Shown piece by piece: positions 42,873 through 50,216 of a stretch of DNA of 64,000 bases. The stretch comes from Oscillospiraceae bacterium (GTDB lineage Bacteria > Bacillota > Clostridia > Oscillospirales > Ruminococcaceae), in assembly GCA_014799385.1 (NCBI GenBank), contig JAAVIC010000001.1, forward strand, positions 1-64,000, read 5' to 3'. The notes beneath the pieces were generated by a model. That model had not been told where the DNA came from. It made no database searches and saw nothing but the letters and a program-made list of their open reading frames with translations. The translations under genes were made by a program, and so were the position numbers. Position 1 is the first letter of the stretch; the number at the start of each line of letters is the position of its first letter.

Positions 42873-42899
42873 AAAAACCCCTCCGAGAGATCGGAGGGG
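42873..42899 (-). terminator. Terminator of the cohesin-like gene
   Basis: CCCCTCCGA and TCGGAGGGG arms around TCTC, followed by TTTTT on the minus strand. Confidence 0.92.
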
Positions 42900-42936
42900 G
42901 AAAGTTATTCAACCTTATTTCGTCGGAGAGAAGAAA

Positions 42937-43497
42937 TTACTTTCTCTTCTTAGCAGCAACTACAACAGCAGCGCCTGCGATTACAGCAGGAACAACTGCG
43001 AGTGCGATACCGGAGTTGGGGTTGGAAGGATCAGTGTCGCTGTTGTCATCGGGAGTAGAAGTGCCAGCACCAACAGTTGCGGTGATAGCGTCACCCTCAA
43101 CGATGCCCTCATAACCCTGATCAGCGTTGCCGGTAATAGCAAAGCTTACCTCTTCGCCCTCAGCAGCGGTAACCTCAAATTCCAGTGTAACGATGTCATC
43201 ACCGGTATTGAAGCCGTCGCCATTAGAGAAAGCGATCTTCTTGGTCTCGTCGCTGTACTGAGCGAGAGCGCCGTTCTTGTTCTCAAACTTGAGACCGCTG
43301 TACTCTACAACGAGCTCGCCATCCTCTACGCCGTCCTGAGTTGCCTTAACAGCGATAGAAACCTTGGTACCGGTAACGAAATCGCCGTCAACCTTTTCAG
43401 CCTTAACATAAGCGCCGGTGGGGTTCTCAGCAAAAGCTGCAACAGATGTCAGTGCCAGCACTGCAGAAGCAATGCCCATAGAGATAATCTTCTTCAT
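42937..43497 (-). CDS. Surface-anchored cohesin-like protein
   Basis: 186 residues. Signal peptide about 1-23 (ending VAAFAEN), one cohesin-like beta-sandwich (about 25-140) with ELVVEYSGLKFENKNG, FNTGDDIVTLEFEV and a final ITATVGAG strand, an Asp/Ser-rich linker, then NPNSG, a hydrophobic helix and KKRK, which look like a sortase signal. The start at 43497 has GGAGG upstream. Codon bias suggests high expression. The dockerin protein next door makes it a candidate anchoring partner. Cohesin identity is by pattern only. Confidence 0.7.
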   Translation of the reverse strand: MKKIISMGIASAVLALTSVAAFAENPTGAYVKAEKVDGDFVTGTKVSIAVKATQDGVEDGELVVEYSGLKFENKNGALAQYSDETKKIAFSNGDGFNTGDDIVTLEFEVTAAEGEEVSFAITGNADQGYEGIVEGDAITATVGAGTSTPDDNSDTDPSNPNSGIALAVVPAVIAGAAVVVAAKKRK

Positions 43498-43609
43498 ATT
43501 ATTTTCCTCCATAATTTTGTTTATTTTAATAAACCCATATGCGGGGGATTCCCCGCATTGGGATTATTATTTACCAAAGATGTCCGAATTAAACCCTCAA
43601 GCGGGAAAA
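43498..43609 (-). other. Intergenic hairpin between dockerin and cohesin-like genes
   Basis: ATGCGGG and CCCGCAT around GAATC (about 43542-43562 on the minus strand) without a T-run; it may stabilise or partly end the upstream transcript. Confidence 0.45.
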
Positions 43610-46600
43610 TCAATCCCACTTTTCGTTAACGAGGTACTTAAGAACTGCGGTAGCGTCAGCTGCGGTTATACCGGTCTTACCATCAGCAGCAGCAGCATTC
43701 TTTTCACCATCAGCAGTCAGTTCAGCAGAACCAACAAGGTACTTCAAAATTGTTGTTGCGTCAGCTGCAGTAACAGAACCGTTATCGTCAGCATCGCCGC
43801 GGAGCTTGCACTCGATAGGCTCGTCGGTGGTGTCGCCATCCTTAGCCTTCAGCATTGCATTCCATGCTGCCAACAGCTCTGCCTGGCTGTCAGACTGCTT
43901 GTTAGGATCACCACTATCGGTAATGTTGTTTACACGGTTGTTCGGGTAGAACTTACGATATACATCGAATGCCTCAAAGTCAGGGCCTACATATCTGCCA
44001 GATGTGGGAGCCTCAACATTGGACAATGCCAATGCGCATCTCATGATGGCCTTCTTGTAGTCCTCACTGGGGTTATTCTTGTAGTCAACCTCGCAAGCGA
44101 TGATGTCGTTTGCAATCTGACCGTAAGTTACCTTGAACTTGCTCCAGATATTATACAAGTCATCATAAGCCTTCTTCAAGCCATGATACATCTCATCAGA
44201 GTTCATAAACTTTGTAGCATGAGACAAATCAGCATTTCCATCATTGCCGGCAACACCACCACACAGACCAGTAATAGTACCATCTGTATCAACATTGAAG
44301 TACTCAGGGTTATCAATCTGAGAAGCACTTATGTCACGGTTGTTGGTATTGTCCTTCCATGCATAGTTGGTAAGAGACTTTCCATACCACTTATCAGCAT
44401 CGTTAGCAGCTCTGTATGCAGCATCCCACTCAGTCGAGAAAATCTTCTCAGACTTGGTCTGATCAAGCAACCATCTCAGGTTCTCTTCCTGCTCATCGAG
44501 CAAGCTCTTAACATCTTTTCTGGTGTGAGCCTTTACATTAGCGCTAGAATCGTTGGAAGTATTGCCATAAACGTCCTGCAAAGCGTAATTTACATAGTTG
44601 TAAACATTTGCCCACTCATACTGTGTAGCGTTGTTCTCGCCATGTGTGTAATGAGCAACAGTGCTGTCATCAGCCAGAGTCTGATACTTACGAGTGATAA
44701 AGTCACCGTTTGTATCAATATCAACATCAAGGTAAGCCTTCTCGTTCGCAATAACAGCCGGATTCGCACCATTAGAAACCTTAACAACAAGAGTAGTCTC
44801 ATCGTTTACGGTAGACAATGCAGTAGCACCATTGTGTGCATCACCTGCGCAATAAGTGTACTTACCGTTCAGGTAAAGACCAGCAAGCTCAATAGCCATA
44901 TCAGCGTCAACAATTGTACCAAGAGAAGTTTGCTTACCGGACCAGTTAACACCGTGAGTGCTATTGTCTACTACACTAGCTACATTGCTTGTCAAACCAC
45001 CGTTTGCGAGACCGCCCCACAAAAGACCAGCAGAGGTGCTAAAGAAGTCAAAGCTATTGAACGGATTGTTGATTGCAATCTTAGTACCGTTGTCTGTTGT
45101 ACCAGAAACACCAATAAACCAGTCAGTATCAGCCGCTGCACCATCTCTTACGCCGTTGCCAACGTTGGTGTCTCTTGTGCTGAGTACGCTTGTAGCTCCA
45201 CTTACAAGCTCGGTAGAATTCATAGGCGCTTTAATCTGACCGAAAGTAGAAGTCGAATCAGGATCAGTTGTGTTTAAGATGATCGCCTGTGTTACATCGA
45301 TATGATCCGAGAGGTTGAACGGTGCGCCATACTGAACAGGCACCCAAGTGTAGCCGCTGTTTGTGCCGGTCGGGTTATTCTTTGCGTATGTATTGTCCGC
45401 AAAAGCAACCCACTTCTTAGTTTTATTATTCTCCAAAGCCATAAAGCTACCCTTTTTGTTATCGTCAGCAGTAACTTTAAGCTCCAGCTCAGCCTTACCG
45501 AGCTTACCATCATCACCCCAGTTCAAAGACCACATTTCTCTGAGAACGGGATTCTTTTCAGCATCGCTTTCGTCAACTTCTTTCCACTCCTCAGCAGCCT
45601 TTGAGCCACTCGAATTGAAATTAGCAGCCTTTACGTTGTATTCAAGCTTCAAACCAACAGTGCCATCTGCTGCAATATCGGTAGCACCATTGTTGATAAC
45701 TTCCTTCAAAGACTTCAAAAGAGCCTCGGTTTCATCACCGGCAGCATAACCGTTGTAAGACGGATTGAAAGTACCTGCCACACCACCAACAGTATCAATA
45801 ATATCAGTGGCTTCGTTATCTGCAGCCGTAATGCCATCCCACTTATCGGTGTTACTGTTTATTCCGATTGTGGTGTAGTTAAACGCCAATCTGTTGTGGT
45901 ATACATTGTTGATGAGATTATCAACATCGCCCGCATAAGCAGTCTTCTTATAACCCTGAACGAGCTTTTCAGCCTCATTGCCGTTTACGCAGCTGTCAAG
46001 GCACTCCAAAAGGGTTACGAAATCCTTAAAGCTGTTAACATACTTGATGTTCGAGGTCTTCTTGATAGCCAAACCGTTGAACTCTGTGAAAACCTTATCA
46101 AGCTCGTTGTAAATCTTCTCCATAGCCCACATATAGTAGCCATAAGAATATGTACCGTTAAAGCCCGCAACGTTGTTCTTAACGTTAACACGAGTCCAAG
46201 CGTCATACTTGTTTCTCTCGCCGAGGAGCGCGTAGCACTTCTTAACGATTGCGTGGAACTCATCATCTGTAACAGTATCCATCAATACAAGATTGCACGC
46301 CTCAAGCTTGTCGTAAGCGTCATCAATTGCGATTCTGTCATCGCTCTTGTTGTCGATAACGTCCTGAGCCTCATCAACTGCCTTGCGCTGATTGGTGTAA
46401 GAAGCGTCAGTCCAGTTAAGGTCGTACTCCAAACCATCCTTGAGCTTGTTGCCGCCCTTGATTTCTTCCTCTTTCTTGTTCTTCAGCTCAATAAGATCCT
46501 TAAGCTCAGTGTGAGTCATCTTGCCTGCAGCTGCAGCCAGCTCACGGTATGCAGCGGTAGTTTCGTCAACCGCAGCGGAACTTCCGTTATCGAGAACATA

Positions 46601-46855
46601 CGTAGCATAGTTGTATGCCTTCATGAAGTTAGCGGTTCTGATGGTGCCGTAATCGTTAGCTTCAAGTCTCTCCTTGATGTAATTGCTTTCCATATACGCC
46701 TTAAGCGCAGCTGCGTCCTTCTTTGCGAAGGCTTCGTTATCATAACCGGGATTGGTAGGATCCTGGTCAGGTCTTGCCGCGTTGGCAACCGTGCAAATGG
46801 AAGTAAGCGCCATTACGGAAGCCATCGAGGATGCAAGAATTCTCTTTTTCAACAT
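43610..46855 (-). CDS. Large secreted dockerin protein
   Basis: 1081 residues. Signal peptide about 1-27 (SMASVMALTSICTVANA). A long N-terminal helical region (about 30-330) with repeats such as YTNQRKAVDEAQDVI suggests coiled or FIVAR-like bundles. The central beta-rich region (about 380-780) is unrecognised. The C-terminus is a type I dockerin with two calcium repeats: RGDADDNGSVTAADATTILK and DGKTGITAADATAVLKYL. The start at 46855 follows AGGAGG. No hydrolase motif is seen. Preferred codons and a perfect promoter suggest abundant expression. Confidence 0.85.
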   Translation of the reverse strand: MLKKRILASSMASVMALTSICTVANAARPDQDPTNPGYDNEAFAKKDAAALKAYMESNYIKERLEANDYGTIRTANFMKAYNYATYVLDNGSSAAVDETTAAYRELAAAAGKMTHTELKDLIELKNKKEEEIKGGNKLKDGLEYDLNWTDASYTNQRKAVDEAQDVIDNKSDDRIAIDDAYDKLEACNLVLMDTVTDDEFHAIVKKCYALLGERNKYDAWTRVNVKNNVAGFNGTYSYGYYMWAMEKIYNELDKVFTEFNGLAIKKTSNIKYVNSFKDFVTLLECLDSCVNGNEAEKLVQGYKKTAYAGDVDNLINNVYHNRLAFNYTTIGINSNTDKWDGITAADNEATDIIDTVGGVAGTFNPSYNGYAAGDETEALLKSLKEVINNGATDIAADGTVGLKLEYNVKAANFNSSGSKAAEEWKEVDESDAEKNPVLREMWSLNWGDDGKLGKAELELKVTADDNKKGSFMALENNKTKKWVAFADNTYAKNNPTGTNSGYTWVPVQYGAPFNLSDHIDVTQAIILNTTDPDSTSTFGQIKAPMNSTELVSGATSVLSTRDTNVGNGVRDGAAADTDWFIGVSGTTDNGTKIAINNPFNSFDFFSTSAGLLWGGLANGGLTSNVASVVDNSTHGVNWSGKQTSLGTIVDADMAIELAGLYLNGKYTYCAGDAHNGATALSTVNDETTLVVKVSNGANPAVIANEKAYLDVDIDTNGDFITRKYQTLADDSTVAHYTHGENNATQYEWANVYNYVNYALQDVYGNTSNDSSANVKAHTRKDVKSLLDEQEENLRWLLDQTKSEKIFSTEWDAAYRAANDADKWYGKSLTNYAWKDNTNNRDISASQIDNPEYFNVDTDGTITGLCGGVAGNDGNADLSHATKFMNSDEMYHGLKKAYDDLYNIWSKFKVTYGQIANDIIACEVDYKNNPSEDYKKAIMRCALALSNVEAPTSGRYVGPDFEAFDVYRKFYPNNRVNNITDSGDPNKQSDSQAELLAAWNAMLKAKDGDTTDEPIECKLRGDADDNGSVTAADATTILKYLVGSAELTADGEKNAAAADGKTGITAADATAVLKYLVNEKWD

Positions 46856-46904
46856 AATAGTCCTCCTAAATAATTTGGTTTTTAACAACATCTGAGTTAT
46901 CGGG

Positions 46905-47050
46905 CACTCGATGCATTAAACGGATTTCCCTCCGCTCTAATCGGGTAGTCGCGGTTTTTCTCAAAAAAGTTTCAGCATTTTGCAGATTTTTTTGATTTCC
47001 GTTTCAAACCCGTAGTCACGGGGATTTTCGGAAAAGTTTCGGGTTTCCGA
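46905..47050 (-). promoter_or_regulatory. Tandem structured motif in the dockerin gene leader
   Basis: In gene sense the 5'-UTR repeats a unit: GAAACTTTTCCGAAAATC followed by CCGTGACTACGGG...AACGG, and GAAACTTTTTTGAGAAAAA followed by CCGCGACTACCCG...AGCGG. The second parts agree at about 15 of 23 positions and each is closed by CCG/CGG pairs. This looks like a duplicated RNA element, such as a riboswitch or stability element; I recognise no family. Confidence 0.5.
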
Positions 47051-47090
47051 AATTTTTTTCAGGGAATTACATATTTTTGTCCCTGTTAAT

Positions 47091-47119
47091 AATATAACAT
47101 TTTATGCGCGATAAGTCAA
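47091..47119 (-). promoter_or_regulatory. Promoter of the large dockerin gene
   Basis: Minus-strand TTGACT (47119-47114) and TATATT (47096-47091), 17-base spacer; the leader is about 230 bases long. Confidence 0.75.
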
Positions 47120-47264
47120 TGTGCATTTTGTATAAAGTTTCACTTATTTTTCACGATTTTTATGACGAATCCATTAATTTCGCCAAAACGGACTTTGGGT
47201 GCGTCAAAAATTACAGATTTTTACGGGAGCTTTTGGCAATTTTGCACAAAAACGCGGAAATGGC

Positions 47265-47293
47265 TTGAAATCATCATTATAATATGGTATAAT
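47265..47293 (+). promoter_or_regulatory. Promoter of the 50-residue protein and tRNA-Arg
   Basis: TTGAAA (47265-47270) and TATAAT (47288-47293), 17-base spacer. Confidence 0.85.
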
Positions 47294-47311
47294 ATATAAA
47301 GAGGTGTTTTT

Positions 47312-47464
47312 ATGACTTCACAGGAAAGAGTTAGAATCATACTTGGACTTCGTGCCGCCGGCTGGGAAGAAAAAGCGATTACAGACTTTATGTTGTATAT
47401 AGTGTCGGGCGAGGAACAGTACAAGCCCAAGCCGAATGACAATAAGGAAACAAACACCAAGTAA
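47312..47464 (+). CDS. Small 50-residue protein
   Basis: A short ORF not previously expected from length, supported by a perfect promoter 19 bases upstream, an AAAGAGGT ribosome binding site and a hairpin after the stop. The sequence starts MTSQERVRIILGLRAAGWEE and has two helices followed by a charged tail. The helix AAGWEEKAITDFMLYI suggests a small helix-turn-helix or adaptor. No family recognised. It precedes tRNA-Arg(CCT). Confidence 0.65.
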   Translation: MTSQERVRIILGLRAAGWEEKAITDFMLYIVSGEEQYKPKPNDNKETNTK

Positions 47465-47501
47465 ATCCACAAATCCTCGGCGCAGCCGAGGATTAACATA
47501 T

Positions 47502-47578
47502 GCGCTCGTAGCTCAGCAGGATAGAGCGGCCGCCTCCTAAGCGGCAGGTCGGGGATTCGAATTCCTTCGGGCGCGCCA
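47502..47578 (+). tRNA. tRNA-Arg(CCT)
   Basis: Acceptor GCGCTCG/CGGGCGC, D-arm GCTCAGCAGGATAGAGC, anticodon stem-loop GCCGCCTCCTAAGCGGC with anticodon CCT, T-arm and encoded CCA. Reads AGG. Confidence 0.95.
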
Positions 47579-47588
47579 CAATTGAGGT

Positions 47589-47616
47589 AAATCCCCTTGC
47601 TCGCGCAAGGGGATTT
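47589..47616 (+). terminator. Terminator after tRNA-Arg(CCT)
   Basis: AAATCCCCTTGC and GCAAGGGGATTT; nearly identical to the terminator after tRNA-Arg(ACG) at 19597. Confidence 0.85.
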
Positions 47617-47760
47617 CTGCTCAACGCAAAGGCATTCGGGAACACCGCTGCGCGATATTCCCGAATGCTCTTTGCTAGCGCAATTTTTTCTTCGCGGACT
47701 CCGTCCGCGATTTCGCTTCGCGAAACCGAAAAAACTGCGACAGGTTGCTTACCTATTATA
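47617..47760 (+). repeat. tRNA-downstream palindromic repeat T3
   Basis: ACGCAAAGGCATTCGGGAA, a hairpin closed by TTCCCGAATGC, then TCTTTGCTAGCGCAATTTTT and a second hairpin. Compared with T1, both arms of the first hairpin have changed together. Confidence 0.65.
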
Positions 47761-47765
47761 ATAGA

Positions 47766-48818
47766 TTACTTCTGCGGGGCGGATATTGATGTGCTGCTCT
47801 GCGTGGAGCTTGTATCTCTCGAATCCCCCGCGGGAGTGTCGCCCGACAGCGGAACGCCGTCCTTGCCTATCTGCGCCATTACCTCGGCGGCAAAGGGCTG
47901 AAGCTCGCTCGGAAGCGCGCTGAGGTCGCCGTTCTTGATTGCGTTTCTCGCCGCTTGGATCTGCTCATCGGTGATTCCCGCCGCCTTGATTTTGTCGGCG
48001 TTCTGCGCCAGAACCTGTTCAAGGCGTTCCTCTGTCAGCTCGATGGAGCTTTTCACCGCGGGGACTTGCTTGCCTTGCGCGTCAATGCTGTAGTTTTCCG
48101 TGTAAATCATATCCTTTACGGTTACGAACTCATAACCCTCGGACTTCAGCTTTTTGAGAATTTCGGGCAGAGCCTCGGTGGTATTCTCGAGGTCGTTGTG
48201 GAACAGCAGAATCGACCCGGACTTCACGCCTTTAAGGACTTTCTTCTGTATCTGCGCCGCAGTGGGCTTTTTCCAGTCAACGCTGTCCACGTCCCACTGA
48301 ATCACTTTCAACCCCATACCGTCCATTGTAGTGATCAGACTGTCGTCAAACTCGCCGTAGGGCGCGCGGTAAAGAGTGGGTTCAACGCCGGTGATCATCT
48401 TGATTTTTCTGGAGCACTCACGGGTATCGTTGATCAACTCGTTGACGTTCATTCCCTCAACATGCGGGTGATTGTTCGAGTGGTTCTGAATGTCGTGTCC
48501 CGCGTCAAAGAACATCTTCACGTCCTCGGGATAGCGGTCGCACCAATCCCCCGTAACAAAAAACGTAGCTTTCGCATCGTTTTCTTTAAGTATATCTATC
48601 AACTTCTGTGTATTTGAGTTCTCCCACGCCACATCAAAGGTAAGCGCGATTTTCTTGTCGCCGCGTTCCACGCAGTAGATCGGCAGCAGCCGTTCCGCCG
48701 CGCGCGTCCCCACGGAAGTCATTACCACGGTAATCGCCACTGCCGCAGCGGCAACAGCTCCCGCCGCGATTGCCGCCGCGCGGGTGATCTGCTTTTTGGT
48801 GAATGTCAATGCTTTCAT
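47766..48818 (-). CDS. Polysaccharide deacetylase (NodB family)
   Basis: 350 residues. An N-terminal TM helix or signal anchor (about 10-35) precedes the NodB domain (about 60-240). Metal motif 1 is ALTFDVAWE (Asp), motif 2 is HDIQNHSNNHPHVEG (His-x3-His), motif 3 is YRAPYGEFD and the later ILLFHND carries the catalytic His. It probably removes acetyl groups from peptidoglycan or surface glycan. A Ser/Thr/Pro-rich C-terminal tail follows. The start at 48818 has GGAGGG upstream; the ORF extends 32 codons further without a signal. Confidence 0.9.
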   Translation of the reverse strand: MKALTFTKKQITRAAAIAAGAVAAAAVAITVVMTSVGTRAAERLLPIYCVERGDKKIALTFDVAWENSNTQKLIDILKENDAKATFFVTGDWCDRYPEDVKMFFDAGHDIQNHSNNHPHVEGMNVNELINDTRECSRKIKMITGVEPTLYRAPYGEFDDSLITTMDGMGLKVIQWDVDSVDWKKPTAAQIQKKVLKGVKSGSILLFHNDLENTTEALPEILKKLKSEGYEFVTVKDMIYTENYSIDAQGKQVPAVKSSIELTEERLEQVLAQNADKIKAAGITDEQIQAARNAIKNGDLSALPSELQPFAAEVMAQIGKDGVPLSGDTPAGDSRDTSSTQSSTSISAPQK

Positions 48819-48920
48819 TATTTTCCCTCCATCATAGATTGGTTTTGCTCTAGAAATATGAAAACAAAGGGACAAATATGACAAGTTCCGAAATAATACA
48901 AAAAAATTTCTCAAAAGCTC

Positions 48921-48949
48921 TTGACAAAATCACAAAAATGTAATAAAAT
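48921..48949 (+). promoter_or_regulatory. comFB promoter
   Basis: TTGACA (48921-48926) and TAAAAT (48944-48949), 17-base spacer. Confidence 0.85.
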
Positions 48950-48992
48950 GTAAATAAGTATCACAACAACACTCTTGATTCGGAGGTATATT

Positions 48993-49271
48993 ATGGCACT
49001 TGTAAACGTTATGGAAAAAATCGTTGAGGAGAAGCTCGATATTATGCTTAACGAACGCGACTGCTGCAAATGCGAGCGTTGTATCGAGGATATGAAGGCA
49101 ATGGCGCTTAACCGTCTGCCCGCGAAGTATGCAAGCACTCACAACGGCGAACTGTTCTCCAAGTTGGATTCCACCGCACGGCAGAACTCCGTGGACATCA
49201 ATGTTGCGGTTGCCAATGCGATTGACTGTGTTTCGGTACGCCCTTCGCATGAGGTCGAAAAGGGTGAATAA
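48993..49271 (+). CDS. ComFB-like protein
   Basis: A 92-residue helical protein of the late-competence ComFB family. The conserved region is EEKLDIMLNERDCCKCERCIEDMKAMALNRLPAKY (quoted in part: DCCKCERCIEDM and ALNRLPAKY), with the paired cysteines typical of the family. Some ComFB proteins bind cyclic dinucleotides; whether this one does is not visible. The start has GGAGG upstream, with a promoter 44 bases before it. Confidence 0.88.
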   Translation: MALVNVMEKIVEEKLDIMLNERDCCKCERCIEDMKAMALNRLPAKYASTHNGELFSKLDSTARQNSVDINVAVANAIDCVSVRPSHEVEKGE

Positions 49272-49273
49272 AT

Positions 49274-49495
49274 ATGTATCGAAACAGACTCATAAGAAGG
49301 GTAATCTTTTATTATCTGTCAGATCCATCGCTCTATGGCATAAGCACCAGAGTGCTCGTGTCTAATGTGTATGACATCTTGAAGCCAGTGCTGCCCACAC
49401 TGTCCAAGGCACATATCTGGGGGAACATTTCTTACATTCTCAGATACGCTGCCAAACTTCGAGTTAGGAGCGCGGGTTATTCACTAATTGCGTGA
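49274..49495 (+). CDS. Doubtful 73-residue ORF
   Basis: Starts two bases after comFB and ends before a terminator, so an operon is possible, but the ribosome binding site is poor (AAAGGGTGAATAAAT). The product is basic and hydrophobic in part (RRVIFYYLSDPSLYGI). Base use is less GC-biased than in neighbours. It resembles nothing I know. It may be a real small protein or a gene fragment. Confidence 0.35.
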   Translation: MYRNRLIRRVIFYYLSDPSLYGISTRVLVSNVYDILKPVLPTLSKAHIWGNISYILRYAAKLRVRSAGYSLIA

Positions 49496-49517
49496 AAAGC
49501 TTTATCTTGTTTCAAAC

Positions 49518-49548
49518 AAAAACCGTCCATAATATATGGGCGGTTTTG
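49518..49548 (+). terminator. Terminator between convergent genes
   Basis: AAACCGTCCAT and ATGGGCGGTTTT arms. It can act in both directions, for the comFB unit and for recR. Confidence 0.75.
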
Positions 49549-49551
49549 TAT

Positions 49552-50148
49552 TCATAACTCGTTTCTGTTTTCAAGTGCCTTGACGAGCGTCACATCATCG
49601 GCGAACTCCAACGCGGAGCCTGCGGGCAATCCGTATGCCAACCGCGTGACTTTAATTCCCATCGGTTTGATCAGCCGCCCGATATACATCGCGGTCGCCT
49701 CGCCCTCCACCGTGGGATTGGTTGCCATAATAACTTCTTTGACGTCCGCCAGACGCGAAATCAGCTCCTTGATTTTCAAGTCATCGGCGGTTATTCCGTC
49801 AATCGGCGACAACAGCCCGTGCAGAACGTGATACATTCCGTCAAATCCGCCCGCGCGCTCGAATGCCGAAACGTCTTTGGGGTTTTCCACCACGCAGATT
49901 ACACCCTTGTCGCGGTTATCATCGGCGCATATCTCACAGATTTCGCGCTCGGTGAAATTTTGACAGCAGCCGCACAAATGGACGCTCCGCCGCGCCACGA
50001 TAAGATTCTCGGAGAACTCCTCGACCTCCGCCACGGGCAGATTCAACAGATGATATGCCAACCGCTGAGCGGTCTTGATTCCGATTCCGGGCAGCTTAGC
50101 AAACTGCTCTGCCGCGAGTGCCAGCGGCATTGAAACAAATTCCGACAT
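49552..50148 (-). CDS. recR: Recombination protein RecR
   Basis: 198 residues. Helix-hairpin-helix KLPGIGIKTAQRLAYHLL (about 18-35), the C4 zinc finger CGCCQNFTEREICEIC (about 56-71) and a Toprim domain with VVENPKDVSAFE and ATNPTVEGEATAMYI. It loads RecF/RecO at DNA gaps. It lies at the end of the dnaX-ebfC block, here with comEC in between. Confidence 0.97.
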   Translation of the reverse strand: MSEFVSMPLALAAEQFAKLPGIGIKTAQRLAYHLLNLPVAEVEEFSENLIVARRSVHLCGCCQNFTEREICEICADDNRDKGVICVVENPKDVSAFERAGGFDGMYHVLHGLLSPIDGITADDLKIKELISRLADVKEVIMATNPTVEGEATAMYIGRLIKPMGIKVTRLAYGLPAGSALEFADDVTLVKALENRNEL

Positions 50149-50216
50149 TTTATCCTCACATTTCAGCTTATTGATAAATCAGTGAATCAACCTCAGTTAG
50201 CGGGCTAAAGCGCCCC

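Noticed and set aside
43418-45277. A 619-codon plus-strand frame across the dockerin genes
   Set aside because: Low-complexity Ser/Val/Ile composition typical of an antisense frame; it crosses two real genes and an intergenic hairpin.
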